A stretch of 64,000 nucleotides of DNA, taken from NCBI RefSeq assembly GCF_040869045.1, contig NC_090319.1, forward strand, positions 357,633,739 through 357,697,738. The letters are read 5' to 3'. Within the stretch, counting starts at the first letter, position 1. Each line of letters starts with the position of its first letter. The notes beneath the pieces are model-generated. The model had not been told where the DNA came from, made no database searches, and saw nothing but the letters and a program-made list of their open reading frames with translations. The translations under genes were made by a program, and so were the position numbers. Positions 22,198-34,660 of this stretch are shown here, piece by piece. Origin of the DNA: Eurosta solidaginis. Its lineage: Eukaryota > Arthropoda > Insecta > Diptera > Tephritidae.

Positions 22198-23157
22198 AAT
22201 GTATGTTGATGATGTAAGAACAATGCCATAGTTGGAAAGTTAAAACAAAATAATAAAAACTTAGACAAAGTAAAACTGTCCTAGAGGTAAAACAATGACA
22301 GGGACAAACATGTCGGCTACAGCATTATCCATATCATCGAGAAAATGTAAAAAATAACATCTTAGCGGAAAAGGAAATACGCAACAGACTAAAAAATCAC
22401 ATTTTTATAGTAAATGAAGATGCCCAACGGTAAAATAGCGGACAGACTGATAGATTTACAAGCTTAGCGGTTATTTAGAAAAAGGTAAAAACGAGTGGCC
22501 AACTGTGCCTCAACAAATATACGTACACAAGAAGTTCAACTTTGATGGTGGAGAACAGTCAACAAGCAAAATAAATATAAATATATGTATAAACTTGTGA
22601 CTTTTGTAGGCGGAAATATTAAGATTGCTCTGACACATACTTCATAAACATAATCGAACTGGACACAAACTTGCGTACTTAATTGGTGCTTAACAGTTCA
22701 AATGGTTATGGCCCCCCAAAAAGCCGCAACAGTTGCTTCTGCGCCAGGCTAAATTGAGCCAATTGGGAACACGAAGGGAATATAAATCGTTTTCCATATG
22801 CGGGTTTCGCATAACATGGCCTAGCCGGCATAGCCGTTGTATTTTAGCTTGCGCAACTGGATACAAAGGGAGAAAGGAAAAAGCTCTGAGTCCAAAACGA
22901 AGCTGTATAAAGCGAAATATCATTAACCCTTTGTAAATATAGTGTCCGCTCTTAATCCGAAGGAATATGATGTATATATATATATAATTTCATTATGAAA
23001 ACCTTTTAGAGTTTAAAGTCCGACAGAAAATTGTTTGTATGAATGTGGGGATTGCCCTCATTGCTTTTAAATGTATGATGAACATTTTAATTTTAATTCG
23101 ATCTATTGCAGAAGGTATAAACCATTTAATAGAGGAACTTCATATATAAGTGCGGAT
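22198..23157. other. No intact gene; weak RTE-like fragment near 22690-22923 (minus)
   Basis: The minus strand near 22850 reads IQRLCRLGHVMRN, resembling the RLRWLGHVMRM motif near the C-terminus of RTE-type LINEs. Flanking frames do not support it further. The rest is AT-rich. Confidence 0.35.
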
Positions 23158-23500
23158 GCAGTGGGAGTGAGAGTTAGAGTGTGAGTGGAAGTAAGAGTTG
23201 AAGTGGGAGTGAGAGTTGAAGTGCGAGTGAGGGTTGAAGTGGGAGTGGGAGTTGGATTGAGGGTGGGAGTGATAGTTGGGGTGGGAGTGATAGTAGAAGA
23301 GGAAATGGGGGTTACAGTAGGATTGAGAGCGGAGATGGGAATGAGAGCTGGATTGTTATTGGCAGTGGGAATGGGAGTAGGGTTCAGATTAGAAGTGTGA
23401 GTGAGCATGCGAATGGGAGTGAGAGTGGTGATAAAAGGGGGAAAGTGAGTAAGAGTGGGAATGGGAATGAGGATGGGAGTGGGGCGGGGGTGATACGCAG
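23158..23500 (+). repeat. Purine-rich minisatellite, GTGGGAGTGAGAGT-type
   Basis: Degenerate 6-12-bp units of GTGGGA, GTGAGA and GTTGAA make a strand-asymmetric purine/GT-rich tract of about 340 bp. Long frames on both strands (Val/Glu/Gly-rich or Thr/Pro-rich) are repeat artefacts. It ends 36 bp before a family 1 element. Confidence 0.85.
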
Positions 23501-23536
23501 ATAAATGGAATAAGAAATGAACATGAATAAGAATAA

Positions 23537-25160
23537 CAAGTAAGGAAGGCTAATTTCGGGTGTAACCGAACATTACATATTTAGCTGAGAGCTTTGAAGA
23601 CAAAATTGTCTTTTTCATGGATACATACAAATGCCAATATTAAAAAGTACAGCAACTTGCTTTTGCTATCTTTCTTCAGCTATCAATTCCTTTATTTGAA
23701 TATTTTTTTTAAATATGAAAATTTGGTTAAATTTGAACGCATTTCTTTATATTTTTTAAGGGTTTTAAAAGGGAGCGGCCCCTGGTTGTATATTTGAAGG
23801 CGTTTTCGAAATATCGGCCAAAATGTGGCCAGGGTGACCCAGAACATCATCTGTCCAGTACCGCTAATTTATTAATATGTAACATCAGGAAAAGTATTCC
23901 TGCTATTATTTCAAGGGCTTTTGATTTCGCCCTGCAGAACTTTTTCATATTCTTCTACTTAATATGATAGGTGTCGTTACACCCATTTTTTCAAAGTTTT
24001 TTCTAAAGTTATATTTTGCCTCAAAAAACCAATCCAATCACCATGTTTGATTCCTTTTCTCGTATTTGGTATATAATAATGGAATTTTTTTTAATTTTTC
24101 GAAATTTTCGATATCGAAAAAGTGGGCATGGTCATAGTTAGATTTCGCCCATTTTTAATACCAAGATAAAGTGAGTACAGATAAGTACGTGAACTCAGTT
24201 TAGTAAAGATATATCGATTTTAAATCAAACTATCGTGTTAACGGCCGAGCGGAAGGACAGACGGTCGACTGTGTATAAAAAATGGGCGTGACTTCAACCG
24301 ATTTCACACATTTTCACAGAAAACAGTTACCGTCATATTCTAGGCTATGCTCTTTCTAAATTTCACAAGGAGTGGCAAATTTTGTTCGAAATATGGCATT
24401 AAAAGTATTGTAGACTAACGAAATAAAATAGGACGGAGCCACGCCTACTTTGAAATTTTCTTTAATTTTTATATTTTGTTGCACCATGTCATTACTGGAG
24501 TTGAATGTTGATATAATTTACTAATATACTGTAAAGATATTCAATTTTTGTTAAAATTTAACTTTCAAACATTTTTTTTTAAAAGTGGGCGTGTTCGTCA
24601 TCGGATTTTGCTAATTTTTATTTAAAACACATACAGTATTGGTGTAACGTTCTCGTTACATTGCATCATGATATCTTTAACGACTGCCAAATTACAGCTT
24701 GCCAAATTTTTAAATTACATTCTTTTAAAAGTGGGCGGTGCGACGCCCATTGTCCAAAATTTTAATAATTTTCTATTCTGCGTAATAATGTCAACCTACC
24801 TACCAGGTTTCATCGCTTTATCCGTCTTTGGTAATGAATTGACGCACTTTTTCGGTTTTTCGAATTTTCGATATGGAAAAAGTGGGCTAGGTTATAGTCC
24901 CATTTCCTTCATTTTAAATAACGATCTGATATGTGTGCCCAGGAACTTACATACCAAATTTCATTAAGATACCTGAAAATTTACACAAGTTATTGTGTTC
25001 ACGGACAGACGGGCGGACGAACGGACATGACTAAATCAATTTCTTTTTTTCGCCCAGAACCATTTGATATATAGAAGTCTATATCTATCTCGATTAGTTT
25101 ATGCCGTTAAGGGGTACCGTTATGCGAACAAAATTAATATACTCTGTGAGCTCTGCTCAA
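23537..25160 (+). mobile_element. Family 1 element, copy C
   Basis: Begins CAAGTAAGGAAGGCTAA with the hairpin TTCGGGTGTAACCGAA and ends at GTGAGCTCTGCTCA. Only one 120-bp unit (GGCGTTTTCGAAATATCGG) is left near the start. The body has AAGTGGGCRTGGTC, the ACAGACGGTCGACTGTGTAT block and GACGGGCGGACGAACGGACA. Confidence 0.85.
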
Positions 25161-25261
25161 ATTTAAAAAAATTTAGATTTTGAATAATAAACTTCACTTG
25201 ATTGAGCTTAATTCGAGAAACATGTTTTATTTGTTAATTTCCAAGTGAAATTCGTGATTCG

Positions 25262-26044
25262 AATTGATCAGGGCTACGAACTGAGTTGATATAGCCGTGT
25301 CCGTCTGTCCGTCCGTACGCCTGTCTATTTGAACGCAAAATAGTCCCTCAAATGTTGAGATATCTCAATTAAATTTGGCACAAGGATGTATTTTTGTATT
25401 ATATTAGACATTTGTCGGATCCAATAGGATCGGACCACTATAACATATATCTCCCATACAACCGATCGTTCAGATAAGACGATTTTGGTCATTCCTGCCG
25501 CAATTTAGAAAGTATAAACGTGAAACTCGGTGATATATATTCCAATATATCATAGAAGATATCCTGAAAAAATCACTTTGATCGGAGCTATATATAGTTA
25601 TATCCCACATAACCGATCTTTCAGATAGAAAGCTTTTGGCAATTTCTCCCTTAATTTCCTATATAAAAACGTTAGACTTGGTGATATTTATTCTAATATA
25701 TCATACACAACTAAAGACTCTTCTGAATTAAAAAAAATGTCATAGTACCTCTAAATAGCGGAAGTATATCCGCACCATCTGAAAATATTAGTTCCACGGT
25801 GTATAGGTAACATTTTATTATTACGTATAAACAAATAAAAAAAATTGCAATAAAATAATATTGCGACTATAAACTGAGATATAACCTATCCTATCTCTAA
25901 TGTTGTGACACGTGTTTTTTATATATTAAGATTTATCTTAAAAACCGCTTAGGTATGTACCTCTGTTCACTATATATTTCTTATCTTATACATCCGAAAG
26001 GTATTCGTCTGTGTCGAAGACAGTCCCGTCCTTGCTTGTTTTAA
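25262..26044 (+). mobile_element. Family 2 non-autonomous element, copy 1
   Basis: Starts near GATCAGGGCTACGAACTGAG, then GTCCGTCTGTCCGTCCG, GATATCTCAATTAAATTTGG and several CATACAACCGATCGTTCAGA blocks of about 120-140 bp. It ends GTGTCGAAGACAGTCCCGTC followed by CTTGCTTGTTTT. The 3' hairpin (GTCTTCGGC/GCCGAAGAC in copy 2) is partly decayed here. No coding frame. Confidence 0.8.
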
Positions 26045-28030
26045 TTTATTTTTTTTTAATTTCTTGTTACTAATTCGTAAATAAAATAATTTTCCACATA
26101 AGTTTTCCAATTTTTCGCTGTTTCGACAGTAACGTGGACTTCGCGAATGAGTTTCTCATTTTACAAGTTATATGCTGAGGGACTAGTCCACTTTCATTCC
26201 GTTATATGTAGTACTTGCGCCCATTGGTATCGAAAGTAAATTATTCATAAAATCGGTGACTGTCTTACCAGAAAAGCCAACACAAAAAAGCTTGCACATA
26301 ATATGATAAAATTAGTATTCAGGCAATCAAACTAATTGAAAGAAACAATAAAAAGGCAAAATGTGTTCAAAGTTCAAAGAACTAACAAAGAGAAGAAATT
26401 AAGAGAAAGAACCAATTATTGAAAATCTAGAATGCTTCAAAATATATTCAAAGCAGCTTATTAAACGAATACAAAATTAAAAAAAATAAATTCAAGAGTT
26501 GTGTTGATTTTAGAAGAATCATTTAAATATTCTTCATCTTGATTTAATCATTCTTAAATGAAAATCCATTTTCATTACTGGCAAATCCTTTTTAAGAATT
26601 TTTCGCTGAGTTTTAATTTAGATTCTAAATTAAATGCTTTCCCCTTTTGTATTCTAGTTTTTTATTATAATTTTTTTTTTTTTTCGAAACGTTTCCACGT
26701 CACTTTATGCGAACACTTTTATCCGCATTTCTTATTCTCAGCAAATCTATATATAATCTTATTTTTGGTTACTTTTTATTTATCTAACCGAACCCAGTAA
26801 AACGCATGCAAAAGTATATAAAGGGAAGTAAAATTAAAAAAAGATAGGAAGTTGTTTGAACACTACCTTTATATAAACTGGACAACAAGCAAGAGAAAAT
26901 GTGCCTCTAAACAAAAAATAGTTTCATAAATTATGATTCTAAAATTCATACAACATCCACTAAAAAACTCACAAGACACCAGACTATTAAATATGAACGT
27001 ACATTAACACATTTCGCAGAAGCCTTTTCATGGCTGTTTACAATGGCTATTGAATTTCAGAATTAAAATTTATCAACACCAACAGAGCATCGGATAGAAA
27101 CGCAGCATTTTTGATAGTAGTATGAGTGTATAAGGAAATTGGCGAAAAAGTTTGATCATAGAATTCACGATTGAAGATTAAGCGAAAACTGATTAACTGC
27201 TTGCTATGCTAAATTTAAGTCGCTGGGCTCACACAAACTTTAGGTAAAGACCGAATAGTTTACCGATTATCTACGTGGCTCTTGAAGGCATATCTAGTTA
27301 AGGACACATTTTCTCCCGCTCTTTGGTCCATTTACGGCGGAACCATATGGGTGATTGCCGAAAATGCGCTAGCTGGTACTTTCTTCTTGATTTGATATTC
27401 CAACTTTTAAAGTAGTACGATTTTATATTATAAGCTTTTATTTACTTTCATTACGTTAAATTTGATACACTTCCCGGTATCCGATTGAGCTGAAATTTTG
27501 CACACATGTATAATTCCGATGACAATACAATATTACTTTGCGAGAGTTCGATAAATTAATCGATAAAAGAGTTATCGGTAAAGATATATACTCACAAGGG
27601 AATAAAAGCCTAAGTCCCTAAGAACTCAGTTAACTTCGCTTTATTTGTGTATGCAACAAACGTAGAAGTTAGGTTGTTATCGCTAAATTTTGCATACTTT
27701 TTGTAGCATACTTTTTGTTGCATACTTTTCTGTGCACTTGATTTTGTTTTACAGATTTTGGCGATGGAACAGAGCAGAGATCTGCAATTAGTAGTTGTAA
27801 ACTGAACGCGACATAGACAAAGTCACAATAAAATATGATTTTAAGTTAGTTAACACTCGAATAGAAGAACTTGACTGTTCAAAGTTGACTTCGAAGAAAC
27901 CTTGTAATGTTGATGCATTAAAAGGAATGGATAGGATGAGAAACGTTACAAATAAATAAGTAAAGGTTACATAACTAATTTAAACAATATTTTACCCTAC
28001 TAAAAATTAAAAAAAATTCATATTTAAATT
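26045..28030. other. AT-rich non-coding, no gene recognised
   Basis: About 2 kb without exon-like frames or recognisable repeat boundaries. Confidence 0.45.
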
Positions 28031-28101
28031 AAATTTAAGAAAAAAGCTTTTCTAAGAACAAGCCTCTATTAATTGTTAATAAAACGAACTAAAAAGTAAA
28101 A

Positions 28102-28704
28102 AATAAAATTAAAGAAAAAAAAACTTTTTAAAAATAAGCTTTTATTATTGGTTAATAAAATTAACTAAAAAGGAAAAAATAAATTGATTGTAAAGAAATA
28201 TAACACTTTATAAGTTCATTATAACCTTTAACGATTATTATGCTTCTACGTCTGCGACAAAAAAAAATCCTTATTTTACATAATTATATATTTTTAACAT
28301 TAAAACTTTACACCTAAATTATTAAATCTTACAGTTTATATCACAGTTTTAATTGTTCTAATAAAAGGGTGTTACATTGTGATAGCAAGAAAAGGATGTC
28401 CTAAATGTTCTTAGTTATACCATCAAAATTTAACACGGCTTTTATTAGAACAATTATGACTGTAATATAAACTGTAAGATTTAATAATTTAGATGTAAAG
28501 TTTTAATGTTAAAAATATAAAATTATGTACAATATGGAAGTTTTTTGTCGCAGACGAAAAAGCCTAATTATCGTTAAAGCTTACAATGAACTTATAAAGT
28601 GTTATATTTCTTTACAGTAAATTTATTTTTTACTTTTTGGTTAATTTTATTCACCAATAATAAAAGCTTATTTTTAAAAAAGTTTTTTTTCTTTAATTTT
28701 ATTA
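28102..28704. mobile_element. Palindromic MITE-like foldback element 1
   Basis: Two arms of about 266 bp (28102-28367 and 28439-28704) are near-perfect inverted copies around a 71-bp loop. The outer ends read AATAAAATTAAAG / CTTTAATTTTATT, and the inner ends GTTCTAATAAAAG / CTTTTATTAGAAC. Just outside the left arm (28030-28100) lies a diverged direct copy of its first ~75 bp. No transposase is encoded. Target duplication was not resolved in the AT-rich flanks. Confidence 0.85.
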
Positions 28705-30629
28705 ATAACATACCATTGAATTACAAAAACAAAATACATGGAATTGTTGTCTTTGTTTGTGTTTATATCGCCCTGACCCTAGCTTGTATAATTCCCTCAT
28801 GGATACATTAAAATTACGAAGTGTATTAAAAATGTGTCACATTTTTCTATTTTCATCATTTAAGTGAGGCCCGGATGGTGACTCGAAGTTTGTAATGCTT
28901 AGCACCACTTGCAGAACGACAAGTTTTTTTAGGCTCAGAACCAATGAAAAATTTTCAAAAATGTATTAGTATTACATGAGGGGTTAATCATGTTAAGTTA
29001 ATTCTGAGCAAAAAAGATAGTTTGCCGTGGGCATTAGCCAATTATTTTTTTATTATTTCGCATTTTAATCGGTTTTGCAACAATTTTTAAGGTTGCAACT
29101 CAGTAGATTAATGGGGAATTACAAACAAAAAAAATCGATTTCATGAGTCCCCTATTTCTGAACGAGTTTTCTAAATATCTGGATCCATGCGCCAGCTAGG
29201 GTCATATTTGGTCTTTCGTGTTTCACCGTCAATAGTGGCTGAATCATATTCAACAATTTCCCTTTCTTCGCTCTTTTACAGAATTCTGAGGTAATTGCTG
29301 ATTTTTAACTTTGTAGCTTACCGGGATATCACGTAAAACGCAATCGCAAGATTTACTCTTCTGTATTTTTTAATTCATCGAGTCTAGCGAAACTTTTTCC
29401 CGGTGTATGAAATTTTCAATGGAGTTTTCGTTCGCTTCATATTTAAAATTTAATTGCTGAGTTCCAAATCTAGTAGGAGGTTTTCAATTATCTCAACCCA
29501 CCTACAAATGGATTTTTATTTAAATATTGACCGCGAAACTTCCAAACTCAAACGTAATTTCTACATGTTACGAAGTGGGTTTAAAGGCAATTTAGAAGAC
29601 TACCCACTTTTTAATGGAAGTTTGCGAACAACCAGGAAAGCGACCTAATATAAAGACTTTTAAAATGATAGATGTAGTAAGGAAGAGCTTTTGCATTATT
29701 TGCAGAGCTCCAGGATAACTCTCAACGAATAGAGAGCTCACGAAATAATAACTGTAATTTAAGGATATATAAATTTGATCAACAAATATATTATAATAAC
29801 TATTTTAGGGTCGTTTTCTTAAGTAAGCTTTACGGTTTATCTTTCCGGTAACAGCATTTTTTGTCAACAAAATTCGTTTTATAGGATAAGTTTTAAAGTT
29901 CACATGAGAAAACGGCCGGTAGGGTTTCAATAATTTTGGTAAATAAAAAGTTCTCTACGTCAAGGCTTTGACTCGCTCCTAATGCTTAACCAGAGGTTTG
30001 GAAAAGAATAGAAAAACACATAAAAAAACCACAGATGGTTAGAATCTTTTAAATGCCCAGGTTCGAATTCTGATAGGAGAAAACCTTTTTTAGTAGTTTA
30101 TTTTTTAGTCAAATATCTTGAGCGGGATTAAAAATATTTGTTATGCAATTGATTGCAAAACATAGCCAATCCTTTCAAACTACCCCGAAAATCTCATTTG
30201 GCGTTTAATTGTGTAAACGGGAATGGCCGTCCGCTTCAGTCACGTCTTCGTTGCAACATCAGGCGCCAATAGAATGCACCGAGTGGTTCACAAATCACTT
30301 TTTACCTGGTCTTTTCAACCGACTGGTTACTAACATATCCTCTGCCCACATCAGCGGGTGATATCTGAGCTGACCTAGCCAACGTAACCGCTGGAGAAAA
30401 TTCAGAAAACTTTGTTGGAGACTGAATCAACCTTCTACAGCCGATATTTAAGTCACTTGGGTACCCCGCCGCCAATGCATAGAATTTGATATATCTTTCT
30501 AGCAGCATTTATATCTAATTGTCGTATCTTGTTTGATACCCGTTTTGGTTATCATGACTTACTTCGTATGCGCATTTCTCTGCGCTCCCTTTCAGCATGC
30601 ATCAATTTCATCACAACTATAAAGGACAT
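28705..30629. other. Non-coding, no gene recognised
   Basis: No exon-like frame with family similarity. A 64-residue frame at 29454-29648 is unassigned and lacks convincing splice sites. Confidence 0.4.
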
Positions 30630-30870
30630 CTTGCTTTCAACAATCTATTTGTCCGCACATTCGGGGAACTAAATTCCTAATGGAAAGTTCCTCTCCAAAA
30701 ACTCTGTGTAAGTATAGTCTTTCGCCGTACAAATGAAGGCAGTCAAACATTACATGTTCTGCGCTTTTCAATTCGGAGGGACAGTGTGGATAAAAAGGAT
30801 TCTCCTCCATCCCACGCTTATGTAGATATAGCTTAAAGCCGTCGTGCCCGCTCAATATCTGTGTGAGGTA
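30630..30870 (-). mobile_element. R1-like LINE C-terminal fragment
   Basis: The minus strand reads SGHDGFKLYLHKRGMEENP, then YPHCPSELKSAEHVMFDC: the CxxC...H...C region after the reverse transcriptase in R1-clade LINEs. Only about 70 residues remain. Confidence 0.7.
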
Positions 30871-31269
30871 GGCAAAAGATCTAAGAATATAATCCTTTAT
30901 CTATGTACCAAATTTTAAACATGTCGGTAGAGCAATTTCCTAAATAATAGTGGATATACAAAGTTATTATACAATTATATCAGATGGCAGAACTAGGGGG
31001 CAAATCCACTTGGAAAAATTTTAATTTGAAATATATGGCAACCTCAACACCGGCCAGTTCAAAATATGTGGCAACCTTATAAATCATTCTCTGTAGGAAA
31101 ATCTAGATAGGCAAAATTAGATTTATATGTACTACGGATTTATAAAGTGGCTTCGTAGTCGGTTGAGCAATTTTCGAGATTGTTCCGGATATATAAATAA
31201 ACTAAAGCTAGCGGATCTGTTCTGCTCTAACTCTGTTCTATCTGCATAATTTTCAGCAAATTTTTGCCA
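30871..31269. other. Non-coding; weak internal direct repetition
   Basis: Contains two loosely similar stretches (GGCAACCT with AAATATATGG or AAATATGTGG). No gene seen. Confidence 0.4.
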
Positions 31270-31505
31270 CTTACACTCCCATCTCTCTCTCTTTATCCTT
31301 TACTTTTTTGTCACTACTCCCTCTGCCTAGTCTTTCTCCTCTTCCTCTCCGTTTTTCCCTCAGTTACTTCCGCATAAGCTCCCTCCGATTCTCCTTTTTC
31401 CTCTCCATCTATCCCTATATCTCACCTCCTCTCCTTCCCTCTCTTTTCTACTCCCTAGTTCTTCGCCATCCCTTTTCCCAGTTCAAGTCTCAGGCCTAGT
31501 CTCAG
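31270..31505 (+). repeat. Polypyrimidine (CT-rich) tract
   Basis: More than 200 bases of C/T-rich sequence with CTCTC and TTCCC units. The serine/leucine-rich frame at 31308-31499 is a composition artefact. Confidence 0.8.
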
Positions 31506-32084
31506 TCCCAGTAACAAAAAAATTTAGGGGGTGGATCACCCTTACCAATTAGGGTTATCAAAAATTGATGTTGGCCGATTCTCATTAGTCTTTTGAACGG
31601 TTTAGTGTTATTTAAAAGCCTTGAATGTACATAGTAAAGAGCAGCTGTCTTCAAATGCAAAACTCAAACCTAAACTCCATACCAAAATAGAAAAAAAATC
31701 ATAAAAAATTATGAGTTTTGAATCAAAAGATACAAGACAACTGAGAGGAACAGCGAACATGAAAATAAAACATTTTTACAACCAAATTCACACAAAGTGA
31801 ATGGAAAAAAATCAATTTGAATAATTAAGCACAAAATAAACGAAATAATTGGTAAGACTGCGTTGATGAAAAATTAAGTAAAAACTGTAGATATGTAGAT
31901 ATGGATAAGTTAAAAAGGCAAACAAGTGAGACTTGCGGTAAATGATGACAACACGACGTACTTTCTATCATCTAAGAAATAATCGGTGCGGTTGGGGTTT
32001 GGCAGCTACATAACTGCAGAGGGAAATTAATTAGAGAATGTCAGCTTAGAAATCAAGCGAAGGATAATCCTTGTCAGCAATTAC
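31506..32084. other. Non-coding, no gene recognised
   Basis: AT-rich sequence ahead of an RTE-type LINE remnant. Confidence 0.4.
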
Positions 32085-32248
32085 TTCTTTGGACTGAGGA
32101 GGCAAAATCCTCTCACGACGTCAAAAATTGCGCTCTATAAGTTGCTTATCATACCTATCCTGATTTATGGCTTGGAATCACGGACAGTCGAGAGAGCATG
32201 AAATGTCTTTCGAAAGATTCGAGAAAAAATGTCTCCGGATCAGAGTTG
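32085..32248 (+). mobile_element. RTE-type LINE fragment, left of SINE
   Basis: Broken frames give a SRRQK-like stretch, then the IIPILIYGLE-like block and ...FERFEKKCLRIRV, which matches the end of the reverse-transcriptase region of RTE-like elements. It continues at 32612 after the SINE. Confidence 0.65.
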
Positions 32249-32261
32249 TATGAGCTTACAC

Positions 32262-32599
32262 GGCGGCTGCCGCGGTGTGATGGTAGCGTGCCCCGCCTGC
32301 CTTACCGAACGTCCTGGGTTCAATTCCAGTGCAAGGCAGCATCAAAAATTTAGAAACCAGTTTCTTCAATTAGAAAATATATTCCTAAGTAGGGTCGCCC
32401 GTCAACAATGTTTGGCAAGCACTCCGAGTATATTTCTGCCTTGAAAAGCTTTTCAGTGAAAACTTATCTATCTTGAAGACGCCGTTTGGAGTCGACGTAA
32501 AACATAAGACCTGGTCCCACTAATTTCAAAAAAAAAATGAAAAGGAGCACGACGCAGATTGGAAGACAAGCTCGCTTAAATCTCGCACCGTGCAATTCT
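32262..32599 (+). mobile_element. tRNA-derived SINE, family A, copy 3, inserted in an RTE LINE
   Basis: A more diverged copy with box A-like TGTGATGGTAGCGTGCC and box B-like GGGTTCAATTCC, followed by GGGTCGCCCGTCAACAATG and GGAGCACGACGCAGATTGG. It is bracketed by TATGAGCTTACAC (32249-32261) and TATGAGCTTTACGC (from 32600). Removing it and one duplication restores the RTE frame ELYELYAD. Confidence 0.85.
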
Positions 32600-32830
32600 T
32601 ATGAGCTTTACGCAGACATGAGCATAGAAAGTATTTCAGTCTACGCCGCAGTTTGGAAGCAGTGGAAATGGGAGACCTCCCCTGAGTTCGAAAAGGCAGC
32701 TGGAAAAAACGTGGCCTCTATTGGTGCTCCCAATTAGCGCCAGATATTGCGAAACGGAAGTAGCTGGCGTGACTTCTGACTATAAGACCCAAATCGCCTA
32801 GGCGCCTCAGCGCCAATAAACGGATGAATG
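32600..32830 (+). mobile_element. RTE-type LINE fragment, right of SINE
   Basis: Frame ELYADMSIESISVYAAV, then FEKAAGKNVASIGAPNWRQ; this resembles the ELYELYND...RLRWLGHV...GRPKTRWRD end of RTE elements, degraded. Confidence 0.6.
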
Positions 32831-33509
32831 CTGATATATATGTTTATCTCTGTGTCGTGTTATAATTCACTTTAAATATAACGAATGGAAGATATTTCTT
32901 GCATGCAATATGTCACGTATGTACATTGGTATTGAATACTGAAAAGGTTAAATATTTTCGAAAACGGTTGACAGTCACAATTTATTAGGAAGCCCTTTTA
33001 ATAAATAAATAAAGCATATTAAGAAGGACAATTTTTGTCCATATATAAAAAATATATAGTTGTTTGTTGGGTAAGAGCTGCTCTGGCTGTTCTATTATAA
33101 ATGAAGGACTATAAAATTTTCTTTATCCTTTTACGAGTTTCGACGTTTTAACGCCATTCTCCACAAGCAACAAATTTTAGAAAAATTAACACAAAAAATA
33201 TATCAAATATTTTGTTATGGTCCATATTTAGTGCTTCCTGGGATGGGAATTAAAACGTCGAAATGCGTAGAAGAATAATGAATATTTCATAATTTTTCAT
33301 TTGTATTAGAACGGCCGAAATAGCTACCCAACAAGCAAAAAAAAAAACAGAAATTTGACCTAGTTACCAATTTAAAATATTTCAATTTTATTAAACTAAA
33401 ACTATTTTATTATACCTCTCACGAATATAAAATGGCATATTAACTTTGGTCCGATGTTTGTAACGTTGAGAAATATAGAAGATAGACTCACCATTAAGTA
33501 TAAGGAATT
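32831..33509. other. Non-coding, no gene recognised
   Basis: AT-rich. A loose inverted relationship exists between GTTTCGACGTTTTAACGCCA (33136-33155) and TAAAACGTCGAAATGC (33251-33266), probably a small decayed foldback. Confidence 0.4.
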
Positions 33510-33927
33510 GATCATGGCGACGAACTGATATGATATAGCCATGTACGTCTGTCCGTCCGTCTTCCGTTTAAACGCAAACTACTCCCTCAAATTTTAAGAT
33601 ATCTCAATGAAATTTGGCACAAGGATGTATTTTTGTATTATATTAGACATTTGTCGAATCCGGTAGGATAGGACCACTATAACATATATCTCCCATACAA
33701 CCGATCGTTCACATAAGACGATTTTGGTCATTCCTGCCGCACTTTAGAAATTATAAACGTGAAACTCGGTGATATATATTTCAATTTTCTGAAAAAATCA
33801 TTTCGATCGGAGCTATATGTAATATATATCCCATACAACCGATCTTTCAGATAGAAAATTTTTGGCAATTTCTCCCTTAATTTCCATTATAAGAACGTTA
33901 AGCTAGGTAATATTTTTTCTAATATAT
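33510..33927 (+). mobile_element. Family 2 element, copy 2, left part
   Basis: Starts ATTGATCATGGCGACGAACTG, then GTCTGTCCGTCCGTC, GATATCTCAATGAAATTTGG and CATACAACCGATCGTTCACA, closely matching 25262 onward. It is split at 33927 by a solo LTR and resumes at 34661. Confidence 0.88.
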
Positions 33928-34660
33928 TGTCACGGATATTAGCATCACTAAGCTATACCATCACTAAGGCGATGCTAAGGCTATGCTAAGCGATATTTAC
34001 GTCAATAATCAAATCATGTATACACATATATAAGGCAGCCGAGAGATATCACACACAGATGCATTTACTTATACGCCTATGTGTGCGCGAGAGACTGTAA
34101 ACTACAAACATTCACATCAACAATTTAATCATTATGTATCTACATAAACGAATAAATAATTGCGTCTACACATATGTACCATGTACGTATACGAGCAGCG
34201 GAGAGTCAATGCACAAACACATGCATATATCTGAGATACACCTATAAGTATGCAATGAGAAAAACTATAAAATTGTGCAATTGTAGTTACAGCTGAGATG
34301 TTTGAGAGCTAATAGACTAGTAGATTCTGGAAGCGCCTAGAAGATGCGAATGTTAAAATCAAAGAGTAAAAAAGGCGACAGATGTAGAGGCGCTGGAATT
34401 CAGTTTGATTTGAGCTGTCAATCAGTTTCGATTAAGACGATATCTAGCGAGCAATAGTAGTATTATTTTGAAAGTCAGTTTCATTTAAGCTATCAGTTTG
34501 GTTAGTAAGCCAGCTAATTGCAAAGTATAAGTGTTATTGTGAAGTACTTTAATAAAGGCCATTTTTCCATTATTCAATATTGGAGTTATTTATTCAACAG
34601 TTTAGTGATACGAACTTAGCATAAAGGCAAATAAGAGGATTTGCAAGCAAATTCGTTACA
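33928..34660 (+). mobile_element. Solo LTR of a gypsy-like retrotransposon (copy 3), inside family 2
   Basis: Starts TGTCACGGATATTAGCATC and ends AAATTCGTTACA. The 4-bp duplication ATAT lies at 33924-33927 and 34661-34664. Removing the LTR and one ATAT restores the host sequence CTAATATATCATAGAAG as seen at other family 2 positions. It has TTGTGAAGTACT, AATAAAGGCC and GGAGTTATTTATTCAACAGT near the 3' end. At 733 bp it is longer than copies 1 and 2, with extra sequence in the U3-like part. Confidence 0.92.

Noticed and set aside
23103..23408. Thr/Pro-rich and Val/Glu/Gly-rich open frames
   Set aside because: Products of the purine-rich minisatellite; no start context, splice sites or homology.
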